64,000 bases of DNA from Pseudoramibacter alactolyticus (lineage in GTDB: Bacteria; Bacillota; Clostridia; Eubacteriales; Eubacteriaceae). Shown here piece after piece: positions 24,716 to 31,755 of the stretch. The translations under genes and the position numbers were made by a program. The notes under the pieces were generated by a model, which saw only the letters and a list, made by a program, of their open reading frames with translations, had not been told where the DNA came from and did not search any database. Position 1 is the stretch's first letter; every line of letters starts with the position of its first letter. The stretch lies in NCBI RefSeq assembly GCF_050908235.1, contig NZ_CP194340.1; one strand, 5' to 3'.

Positions 24716-25009
24716 TTACACCCAAATCTCTTTTGCTTTGGTGTTGTCCCAATACTGATCGATATCGGTATAAACATATTCGATCACATCGTCACCTTCG
24801 GCCTGCATCAAACGCGCATTTGAAGGATCCGGAATGGTTTCACGATCCTGAGACTTTTTAACATAATAACGTCCCAGCACTTCTTTGGCTTTTTCAGCCA
24901 CACTTTCCTTGTCCTCTCCCGAAAAGGCGGGTACTTCCGGCAAATCCGGGAAGTGGCAGATTATCTTTCCATCTTCAGTGTGATAAACAGCTGGATATAT
25001 TTTAAGCAT
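24716..25009 (-). CDS. HicB-like antitoxin-family protein (solitary)
   Basis: A 97-aa protein with the HicB partial RNase H-like fold (YPAVYHTEDGKIICHFPDLPE, then an EDKESVAEKAKEVLGRYY helix). HicB proteins usually neutralise a HicA RNase. No HicA-sized frame with its conserved His is seen on either side, so it is either an orphan or a regulator. It sits between glf and gshA with a terminator after it. Confidence 0.82.
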   Translation of the reverse strand: MLKIYPAVYHTEDGKIICHFPDLPEVPAFSGEDKESVAEKAKEVLGRYYVKKSQDRETIPDPSNARLMQAEGDDVIEYVYTDIDQYWDNTKAKEIWV

Positions 25010-25045
25010 TTTCTCTCCTTCTTACTTTCGTCAACCAAAATAGGC

Positions 25046-26152
25046 TCATGCCAAAATCTGATGGCTTTTTTCAAGAGCGGCTGCGATCACAGCATCCATA
25101 TCATAATATTTATATTCACCCAATCGGCCGCCGAAAACCACATGCGCTTCTTTTTCGGCCAGTTTGCGGTACGCTTCATAAAGGGCGCTGTTCCTTTCGT
25201 CATTCACGGGATAATACGGTTCATCGCCCGGTTGCCATTCCGAAGAGTATTCCCGACTGATGACTGTTTTCCCCGGATCGGATTTGCCAAACTCAAACCA
25301 CTTATGTTCGATAATCCGCGTCCAGGGTGTTTCGCGATCGGTGTAATTAACCGCCGCATTACCCTGAAAATTATCCATATTGAGTTCTTCTGTTTCAAAA
25401 CGCACCGAACGATATTCCAAATGCCCGAGTTTAAAGTCGAAATAAGCATCGACGGCGCCCGTGTAAATCACTTGATCGGCCATTCCATCCCAACGGACCT
25501 TATCATCAAAATAATCCTGTTCCAGCCGCACATCAATGCCATCGAGCATGTTTGCAACCATCTGCGTATATCCGCCAATCGGAATTCCCTGATACAAAGC
25601 GTTAAAATAATTATTATCAAAAGTCAAACGAACCGGCAGTCGCTTGATGATAAAGCTCGGCAGTTCTATGCAGGATCTGCCCCATTGTTTTTCGGTATAG
25701 CCCTTGATGAGCTTTTCATAAATATCGGTCCCGACCAGGCTGATCGCCTGTTCTTCCAGATTTTTCGGTTTGGCAATACCCGCTTCTTTTCTCTGCTCCG
25801 CGATTTTATTCGCCGCTTCCTGCGGTGTCACCACGCCCCACATTTTATTAAAAGTGTACATGTTAAAGGGCAACGAATAAAGCTCTCCTTTATAATTGGC
25901 CACCGGCGAATTGGTAAAACGGTTGAACGTCGCAAAGTGATTAACATATTGCCATACTGCTTCATTGTTGGTATGGAAGATGTGCGCGCCATAACGATGC
26001 ACCTGAATACCGGCTACCGCCTCTGTATAAACATTGCCGGCGATATGCGGCCGTTTGTCGATCACCAGAACCGATTTCCCCGCTTTTTTCGCTTCCTGCG
26101 CAAAAACAGCGCCGTAAAGGCCTGCGCCGACCACCAGATAATCATATTTCAT
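25046..26152 (-). CDS. glf: UDP-galactopyranose mutase
   Basis: Flavoenzyme that converts UDP-galactopyranose to UDP-galactofuranose for cell-surface glycans. The FAD-binding opening YDYLVVGAGLYGAVFAQEA is clear, followed by IDKRPHIAGNVYTE, RYGAHIFHT, NYKGELYSLPFNMYTF, KGYTEKQWGRSC and a C-terminal GRLGEYKYYDMD. The length of 368 aa is normal. Start ATG 26152 has GAGGA 8 bases upstream; a GTG at 26167 would overlap that site. With galE and the GGAGGF-type glycosyltransferases it indicates galactofuranose in the surface polymer. Confidence 0.97.
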   Translation of the reverse strand: MKYDYLVVGAGLYGAVFAQEAKKAGKSVLVIDKRPHIAGNVYTEAVAGIQVHRYGAHIFHTNNEAVWQYVNHFATFNRFTNSPVANYKGELYSLPFNMYTFNKMWGVVTPQEAANKIAEQRKEAGIAKPKNLEEQAISLVGTDIYEKLIKGYTEKQWGRSCIELPSFIIKRLPVRLTFDNNYFNALYQGIPIGGYTQMVANMLDGIDVRLEQDYFDDKVRWDGMADQVIYTGAVDAYFDFKLGHLEYRSVRFETEELNMDNFQGNAAVNYTDRETPWTRIIEHKWFEFGKSDPGKTVISREYSSEWQPGDEPYYPVNDERNSALYEAYRKLAEKEAHVVFGGRLGEYKYYDMDAVIAAALEKSHQILA

Positions 26153-26222
26153 TGGTTTGATCCTCACTCAATACTCTAAAATTAACGCCATTATTATAGC
26201 ACAGAACGATGAGCGATGCCAT

Positions 26223-26378
26223 TTAAATCGTCAAGAGCGCTGCGAAACACCAAATGATCAAAGCGACGGCCGCCAACGCGACCAGCACTCGCAATAAGCA
26301 ACCCGCAATCTTCAGTTCTATGCGGATGGCCACAAGCAGAATAATCGCCGATAATATAAATGAAAGAAGATTTTGCAT
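26223..26378 (-). CDS. small hydrophobic membrane protein (51 aa)
   Basis: A short frame reading MQNLLSFILSAIILLVAIRI and continuing to ALLTI. It is almost wholly hydrophobic, with two likely membrane helices around a short basic link. The ribosome site GGAGG lies 7 bases upstream of the ATG at 26378. It sits between the acetyltransferase-like gene and glf in the same direction, so it is probably in that operon. The overlapping 62-aa frame on the same strand is polar, lacks a good start and is judged a shadow. Function unknown. Confidence 0.6.
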   Translation of the reverse strand: MQNLLSFILSAIILLVAIRIELKIAGCLLRVLVALAAVALIIWCFAALLTI

Positions 26379-26408
26379 TCAATCGCCTCCTTCTGTTCTC
26401 ATAATCTG

Positions 26409-27068
26409 TTAACGCTTCGGCACCACGGTTCCACTGGCCTTCACAATGTGGTCCGCCGGAATCACCCCGCGCAGAGAGACCGTGGGATAAATATTCGTGC
26501 GCGGTCCGATAATCGTCCCCGGATTTAACACGGCATTACAGCCCACTTCAACCCAATCGCCCACCATTGCGCCAATTTTCCGCAGACCGGTTTCCAATGC
26601 GCCCTCTGCTGTTTTGATCGTGATATTTTGCCGATCCGCTTTGACATTAGACGTGATGGAGCCGGCCCCCATATGAGCGTGAAAGCCCAGGATGCTGTCG
26701 CCCACATAATTATAGTGCGGTGTTTCTACGTTATCAAACAATATCACATTTTTAAGTTCCGCCGAATTGCCGACCACGCAGTCCGCGCCCACCAGCGCCG
26801 ACCCGCGGATAAAAGCCCCGTGACGCACCTGCGTGCGCGGTCCGATGATGGAGGGCGCGCCTAAAAATGCCGACGGCATCACCTCCGCTGTTTTATGCAC
26901 CCAAACGTGCTCCGCACGTTCCTCATACAGCTCAGGGTTCAGATTTTTCCCCGTCGTCACAATCCAATCGGAAAGATCAGCCAAAGCCTCCCAAGGATAA
27001 GTCAGCCGTTCGAGGAAACCTTTTGCCATGGAATGCTCTAAATCAAACAAATCTTGAATTTTAATCAT
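26409..27068 (-). CDS. left-handed beta-helix nucleotidyl/acetyltransferase-like protein (GlmU C-terminal type)
   Basis: A 219-aa protein with many hexapeptide repeats (AFLGAPSIIGPRTQVRHGAF, then SALVGADCVVGNS, GCNAVLNPGTIIGPRTNIYP), related to the UDP-GlcNAc pyrophosphorylase C-terminal helix. It lacks the N-terminal pyrophosphorylase motif. It probably transfers an acyl group to a sugar or nucleotide sugar, but the substrate is unknown. Its ATG overlaps the end of the polymerase gene (ATGA), so it is coupled to polysaccharide synthesis. Confidence 0.82.
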   Translation of the reverse strand: MIKIQDLFDLEHSMAKGFLERLTYPWEALADLSDWIVTTGKNLNPELYEERAEHVWVHKTAEVMPSAFLGAPSIIGPRTQVRHGAFIRGSALVGADCVVGNSAELKNVILFDNVETPHYNYVGDSILGFHAHMGAGSITSNVKADRQNITIKTAEGALETGLRKIGAMVGDWVEVGCNAVLNPGTIIGPRTNIYPTVSLRGVIPADHIVKASGTVVPKR

Positions 27069-28588
27069 GATTGCTCCTCGTCTCTTCGGTAATGTCGCGT
27101 GTGACCCGGCCGCCCATTCTTTGCGGTCTTTTCATTCGGTGCGGCACGGTCGGCATTGAAAAGGCCAGTCGATGACTTTGTTCGCTGCCGCTTTAAAATA
27201 TCTTTGGCAATGCGCGCCGCCTGATCATCCATTTGCTTCGCTCGCCGGACCTCATTCGTGCTGCCACTTGAAGCCGACATCCACCCCTCCGCTTCGGACT
27301 TCGCCCGCTCACGGACCTGTTTCCTGGCCCTTTCGACGGCGGCTTTCTGTTCTTTTCCGGGGCTTGCACCATATTGATTGACCACTGCATTAATTTGATC
27401 GACCGGTATGTAGCGTGTGTGGGCCGTCAATAAATCCCGTTCTTCGCTGGAAGCAAAAAGGGCCACGCCCAGCGCCATCCAGAACGTATTAAAATGCAAT
27501 CTCATCAAATTCCGATCGATCATGGCATTCAAAGCCATAAAGGTCAGCACGATCAACAAATAGTATTCTTTTTGTTTCCAGATCTTCCAATAACCCCAGA
27601 TCAGCACACCTTCGAAGGCTGCAGAAAGCAAAATCCCGTATTCCTGAAGTACCTGCAAATAAGCACTATCGATATAATTATATGTCGGACTGCTGGAACC
27701 GCCGGCAGTCGACATCGGAAAGGGCCTGGGAAACCATTTAATGCCCCGCGTTACGATTGACACGTGCCCTAATCGCAAACGTCCTGAAAGCCAGCCGTTA
27801 AGCGTAGCCAGCCAATGCACATTGGGATCGTAAATATACGCCAGGTAAATGCTCAGCACACCGAAAATCAACGTCGAAAAAACCATTATCCAGCCAAGCA
27901 CATGCATATTTTCCAACAGCGATGACCGATGCTGCAACAAAAGCACTGTTGCCAGGGCAATACACACCAAAATGAATGGGTTGCGGGAGTCGGTGAAAAT
28001 AAAGAGGAGAATATTGACGGCCAGCAATGTAATCAATGCCGCCTTCCCCAGCGAATTGCGTTTTAAATACACCAACAGCGCCGTAATATTAAACAATAGG
28101 GTTGGCGGCAATGACGGATAGGTAAAGCCCAAAAAATAACGGGTCCGATCCGGATAGCCCATGACATCGTTGGGAATCACTTTGAGCAAACTGCAAAAAA
28201 TGACCAACCCCAGCATGATGGATGAAATCACAATCGTCATTTTGACAATTTTTTGAAACTCAATATCCCTCGCACTCAAAATAAAAGCAACAATCCAAGT
28301 GATCGGATTGGTCACCACATCACCGATTGAAAAATTAATCCAGACCAGAATGCCAAAAGCCAAACAAATCCCTAATCTTTCCTGATAAGCATAGGTTCGA
28401 TTCAAAAACGCTTTTAACATTAGCAATAAAATAGCCAATGTCAAGAGTTTGTTAATGGGCCAATTGGGGAAAGTGGAGACAAACCGTGAATTGTTAAGAA
28501 TAGAAATCACCAGATAAAGGCCGTATGCCACATAGAATAAATAATCGTTGATGTCATGATTGAGCCAATGAATTGCTTTTTCTTTCAT
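27065..28588 (-). CDS. Wzy-like polysaccharide polymerase 1, with a long cytoplasmic tail
   Basis: A polytopic membrane protein with about ten hydrophobic helices. Near residues 270-320 is a large loop with RLRLGHVSIVTRG and NYIDSAYLQVLQEYG. The same layout occurs in two other proteins of this window (47.7-48.9 and 57.8-59.0 kb), so the three form a paralogous set. Wzy proteins join lipid-linked repeat units at the outer face of the membrane. Unlike its paralogs this one adds about 120 highly charged, Arg/Lys/Ala-rich residues at the C-terminus. An O-antigen ligase-type role is an alternative. Confidence 0.8.
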   Translation of the reverse strand: MKEKAIHWLNHDINDYLFYVAYGLYLVISILNNSRFVSTFPNWPINKLLTLAILLLMLKAFLNRTYAYQERLGICLAFGILVWINFSIGDVVTNPITWIVAFILSARDIEFQKIVKMTIVISSIMLGLVIFCSLLKVIPNDVMGYPDRTRYFLGFTYPSLPPTLLFNITALLVYLKRNSLGKAALITLLAVNILLFIFTDSRNPFILVCIALATVLLLQHRSSLLENMHVLGWIMVFSTLIFGVLSIYLAYIYDPNVHWLATLNGWLSGRLRLGHVSIVTRGIKWFPRPFPMSTAGGSSSPTYNYIDSAYLQVLQEYGILLSAAFEGVLIWGYWKIWKQKEYYLLIVLTFMALNAMIDRNLMRLHFNTFWMALGVALFASSEERDLLTAHTRYIPVDQINAVVNQYGASPGKEQKAAVERARKQVRERAKSEAEGWMSASSGSTNEVRRAKQMDDQAARIAKDILKRQRTKSSTGLFNADRAAPNEKTAKNGRPGHTRHYRRDEEQS

Positions 28589-28621
28589 GTCGGATGTTTT
28601 TTTGCCCCTTTTATGCTTTTC

Positions 28622-28663
28622 AAAAATTAAAGCGATCTATCCTAAAAGATTTAAGATCGCTTT
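28622..28663 (-). terminator. intrinsic terminator after the lipoprotein gene
   Basis: Stem AAAGCGATC/GATCGCTTT (28629-28637 with 28655-28663) has a 17-base loop. AATTTTTG follows on the minus strand. Confidence 0.75.
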
Positions 28664-28696
28664 GTTGTGCAACGTCCATTTAAAATTGTATAGCCA

Positions 28697-29263
28697 CTAC
28701 CATTTTTTGACAGAAGCCGTCAGTGATTCGATGGCATGCACCTTTGTCTTCTTGCCATTTTGAATCTTGTAATAAGTCGGTGCTCCGTCTTGATTGTTTA
28801 CCAGCACGGCTTTGGCAATGCTGCTGTATTGAATGCCCGTACATTCGTCCTCGTCAGACGGCACATCCCCAACCATTTTAAAGATAAATGTCACAACCGG
28901 ATCGGTTTTTCCTTTCTCGGTGACGGTAATCGTCGCTTGATGCGATGCCGACGCTTTAGCTTTGCTCACCGAAAACGTATCCGTGTTGAGAACCGATAGA
29001 TTTTGTTTCACTTCTTTAGCCAACTGACTTTCTGCCACAGAGCCTTGGAACTGCAAAAAAATATTTTGATACAACGTATTCGTATAATAATTTTGAGCTG
29101 ATGTCGTTGATGCACTCTGTGCGGATGCCGTTTTTTCAGACGTCTTTTTCCCGGTTGAACGACTTTTCTGTTGTCGCGGCTGACTGTCGCAAGCGCTGAG
29201 CAAGCCAATGCACACCATCGTTATCGCTAACGCAAAACCTAATCTTCTATGCTTTTGTAACAT
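28697..29263 (-). CDS. secreted lipoprotein of unknown function
   Basis: The 188-aa product opens with a basic start and hydrophobic core (LGFALAITMVCIGLLSAC). The lipobox LSAC predicts lipid attachment at that Cys and a cell-surface location. A Ser/Thr/Lys/Ala-rich linker and a beta-rich domain follow. No catalytic motif is recognised. The ATG at 29263 has GGAGGC 6 bases upstream; the upstream extension to 29374 overlaps galE. It follows galE by 17 bases and is probably in the same transcript. Confidence 0.82.
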   Translation of the reverse strand: MLQKHRRLGFALAITMVCIGLLSACDSQPRQQKSRSTGKKTSEKTASAQSASTTSAQNYYTNTLYQNIFLQFQGSVAESQLAKEVKQNLSVLNTDTFSVSKAKASASHQATITVTEKGKTDPVVTFIFKMVGDVPSDEDECTGIQYSSIAKAVLVNNQDGAPTYYKIQNGKKTKVHAIESLTASVKKW

Positions 29264-29280
29264 CAGCAGCCTCCATTCAT

Positions 29281-30306
29281 TTAAGCTTCCGCATCCGAAT
29301 AGCCCTGGGGATTTTTCTTCTGCCAGTTCCAGGAATCCCGACACATGTCTTCCAAAGATCGCTTCGCTTCCCACCCTAAAATCGTTTTGGTTTTATCCAC
29401 ATTAGCCCAGCATGCCGGCAAATCACCGGCTCGCCGTTCTCCGATCTGATAGGGCACGCGAATTCCGTTTGCCCGTTCAAACGTTTTGACCATTTCCAAA
29501 ACCGAATAAGGCTTGCCGGTTCCAAGATTAAAGATTTCAACCCCGGGATGCTTCGCTGCGTACATCACCGCCTTGACATGGCCGTCTGCCAAGTCCATCA
29601 CATGAATGTAGTCTCGGGTGCAGGTGCCGTCCGGGGTTTCGTAGTCATCGCCAAAAATGGTCAGACGTTCACGGCGCCCCACCGCCACTTGGGAGACATA
29701 GGGCATCAGGTTATTGGGAATACCCTGAGGATCCTCCCCGATTTCACCGGAAGGATGGGCCCCAATGGGATTAAAGTAGCGCAGCAAAACCACCGATAAC
29801 GCCGAATCCGCTGCCGCCGCATCCTGCAAAATTTGCTCCATCATGGCTTTGGTCCAACCGTAGGGATTGGAGCAGCGTCCCCGGGGCATGGTTTCTTCGT
29901 AGGGCACCGGGTTTTCTTCGCCATAAACGGTTGCCGACGACGAAAATACTATTTGATGCACATCAGCTTCTTGCATGCATTCCAATAACGTTAAAGTTGT
30001 ATCGATATTATTGCGATAATACGCAACCGGTTTGACGACTGATTCGCCGACAGCCTTCAGTCCGGCAAAATGAATCGCACAGTCCACTGCGTTTTCCTTC
30101 AGGGCTCGGCGCACCACCGCATGATCTTTAACGTCGCCCTGATAAAGGACTATCTTTTTCCCGGTGAGTTTCTCCACCCGCTTAATCGCCTCGGGGCTGC
30201 TGTTGCAAAAGTTATCGATCACCACGACCTGATGGCCTGCGTTCAAAAGCTGGACTGCCGTGTGAGAACCAATATATCCTGCGCCCCCGGCTAATAAAAT
30301 TACCAC
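29281..30306 (-). CDS. galE: UDP-glucose 4-epimerase
   Basis: Interconverts UDP-glucose and UDP-galactose. The extended SDR protein of 341 aa has an N-terminal GGAGYIGSHT, FSSSATVYG with the catalytic Ser/Thr, NPYGWTK (YxxxK), LRYFNPIGAHPSG and a C-terminal RAGDLPACWANVDK. It supplies UDP-galactose, which the nearby glf can convert to UDP-galactofuranose. Confidence 0.97.
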   Translation of the reverse strand: MVILLAGGAGYIGSHTAVQLLNAGHQVVVIDNFCNSSPEAIKRVEKLTGKKIVLYQGDVKDHAVVRRALKENAVDCAIHFAGLKAVGESVVKPVAYYRNNIDTTLTLLECMQEADVHQIVFSSSATVYGEENPVPYEETMPRGRCSNPYGWTKAMMEQILQDAAAADSALSVVLLRYFNPIGAHPSGEIGEDPQGIPNNLMPYVSQVAVGRRERLTIFGDDYETPDGTCTRDYIHVMDLADGHVKAVMYAAKHPGVEIFNLGTGKPYSVLEMVKTFERANGIRVPYQIGERRAGDLPACWANVDKTKTILGWEAKRSLEDMCRDSWNWQKKNPQGYSDAEA

Positions 30307-30391
30307 GTCATTGCCTCCGTCTTTTTAAATTCGTATTATTTTAACAGTATAAATGAAAAAACTGTCACTTTTCTTATTTTTAAGCTGCTTT

Positions 30392-31045
30392 TTATGCCGC
30401 ACGCTTCGATTGCCGCCCAATTTTTTTCTTTCTGCCGTGCCAAGGCATCAAGATGCGATACAGCACATATCCTAACAAAGCCCCAACGGTATTGTTAAAC
30501 AAATCGTCATATTCAAACAGGCCGCATTTAAAGAGCCATTGCAATCCCTCGATGCTGAGCGAGCAGACAAATCCGAAGAGCACGGCCAGCACCACACCCC
30601 GTTTGCCGCGAACCAAGGGAAACATGAACCCCACGGGCACAAGCATCAACATGTTAAGCAGCACTTCTTTCACATAGTGCCAGCTGTGATCCACCAAGAT
30701 TTTTCGGTATTCCCATAAAAAATCCGTATTCACATGTGCCACCGCATCCGATGTTCGCGTAAAAACCGTAGAACCAAACATCAGATATAAATAAATCACA
30801 AAAAAGACAGCCGCCAGACCCTGGCCAAAAGTAATCTTCTTTCGATGGTGCAAGACAATCAGAACAATCAATGTGACGATCAAAATGACCATTCCCAATC
30901 CGATCGTGCCGGGTGTCCAATTGGGCCGGTATCCCTCCCAAATATCTTCAGTTAAATTGCTCATATCCGTCTGATAAATCTTTGTTGAAAGGATCAACAA
31001 CGCCCGGTTGAGCCATCGGGCAAGGGGCAAAAATACATTTACCAA
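30392..31045 (-). CDS. VanZ-like membrane protein
   Basis: A polytopic membrane protein of the VanZ family, named from teicoplanin resistance but of unclear activity. Family features are LLNMLMLVPVGFMFPL, LSIEGLQWLF and EYDDLFNNTVGALLGY near the C-terminus. The start is uncertain: the frame begins at TTG 31045 with GGAG 12 bases upstream, while an internal ATG at 30964 would lose the first hydrophobic segment. The gene lies between galE and an orphan membrane domain. Confidence 0.85.
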   Translation of the reverse strand: MVNVFLPLARWLNRALLILSTKIYQTDMSNLTEDIWEGYRPNWTPGTIGLGMVILIVTLIVLIVLHHRKKITFGQGLAAVFFVIYLYLMFGSTVFTRTSDAVAHVNTDFLWEYRKILVDHSWHYVKEVLLNMLMLVPVGFMFPLVRGKRGVVLAVLFGFVCSLSIEGLQWLFKCGLFEYDDLFNNTVGALLGYVLYRILMPWHGRKKKIGRQSKRAA

Positions 31046-31141
31046 AATACTTCACACTCCGTAATTGATTTATGACAAATTATACCCTGATTTCATTAAA
31101 TGTTTCCAAAGTGACCATGTTCACTCTCACAACCTAATCTA

Positions 31142-31165
31142 TAAAAAAAGAGCCGGCAGGCTCTT
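31142..31165 (-). terminator. intrinsic terminator after the orphan membrane-domain gene
   Basis: Stem AAGAGCC/GGCTCTT (31148-31154 with 31159-31165) with TTTTTTT on the minus strand. Confidence 0.85.
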
Positions 31166-31181
31166 CTTATTTTCTTCAATT

Positions 31182-31571
31182 TTATTTCGCATTCTGACGC
31201 GTCGCCCAAAGCACGACCGCTAAGGCGCAAATCCCCTGAAGCAGCGCCATCACAAATCCCGGCTTAACATCCATATACCCCCCCTTAAACAGACAACCGC
31301 CGATGTAAATCATGATATCCGCCGTCCCCAGCGTCAGGATATTAGCAAAGATCAACCGGCCGCGATTGTACTGCTGGATTCTAAAAGCGCCATGAAAAAA
31401 GGCCAGATTTAAAAAAGCTGCCCAAAATATGATATTGACCAGCACATATCCCGGCCGAGAATAATAGGTAAACACCTGATAATTATAAAAGCGGTACCAG
31501 AAGAGTGCAAAAAGAATCGCGTTGCTTCCAACCAATAGAATTTGTGTGATCCACTGCTTCTTATCCTTCAT
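31182..31571 (-). CDS. small membrane protein resembling the N-terminal domain of a polyprenyl glycosylphosphotransferase
   Basis: A 129-aa protein with about four hydrophobic helices (ILLVGSNAILFALFWYRFYN, then further segments). By eye it follows the same pattern as the first ~130 residues of the initiating sugar transferase at 60,020-61,444: a YRFYN/TRYYN motif after helix 1, an RI-x-YNRG/KIGYYR loop and matching helix spacing. It stops before any catalytic domain. The ATG at 31571 has GGAGG 6 bases upstream, and TGGTAGAAT (extended -10) lies before that. It may be a regulatory partner, a relic of a longer gene, or an unrelated four-helix protein. Confidence 0.6.
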   Translation of the reverse strand: MKDKKQWITQILLVGSNAILFALFWYRFYNYQVFTYYSRPGYVLVNIIFWAAFLNLAFFHGAFRIQQYNRGRLIFANILTLGTADIMIYIGGCLFKGGYMDVKPGFVMALLQGICALAVVLWATRQNAK

Positions 31572-31696
31572 TTTTTCCTCCCTAATTTGTGGATTTATTC
31601 TACCACAGATCAAAGCGATTTCACAGCGAAAAGAAAATATCACTTCAATCTTTACATTGGTAATTCATTTCATACACGATGATCCGTGATTACCTT

Positions 31697-31737
31697 CATA
31701 CAAAAAAGAGCCATCTTTTATAAAGACAGCTCTTTTT
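31697..31737 (-). terminator. intrinsic terminator of the lysozyme gene
   Basis: Stem AAAAAGAGC/GCTCTTTTT (31703-31711 with 31729-31737) with an inner TCTTT/AAAGA helix and TTTTTTG on the minus strand. It lies 18 bases after the stop. Confidence 0.88.
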
Positions 31738-31755
31738 AACCCTCGGCAATCTCTT

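Noticed and set aside
24716..25009. A complete HicAB toxin-antitoxin module
   Set aside because: No HicA-like frame is found in the short gaps on either side.
24953..26179. A 408-aa plus-strand open frame opposite glf
   Set aside because: It is antisense to a certain glf gene, shows no recognisable domain and is low in protein-like periodicity. Long antisense frames are common opposite conserved genes.
26194..26382. A 62-aa minus-strand frame overlapping the 51-aa membrane protein
   Set aside because: It begins at TTG at the same ribosome site in another frame and encodes a polar, unlikely product.
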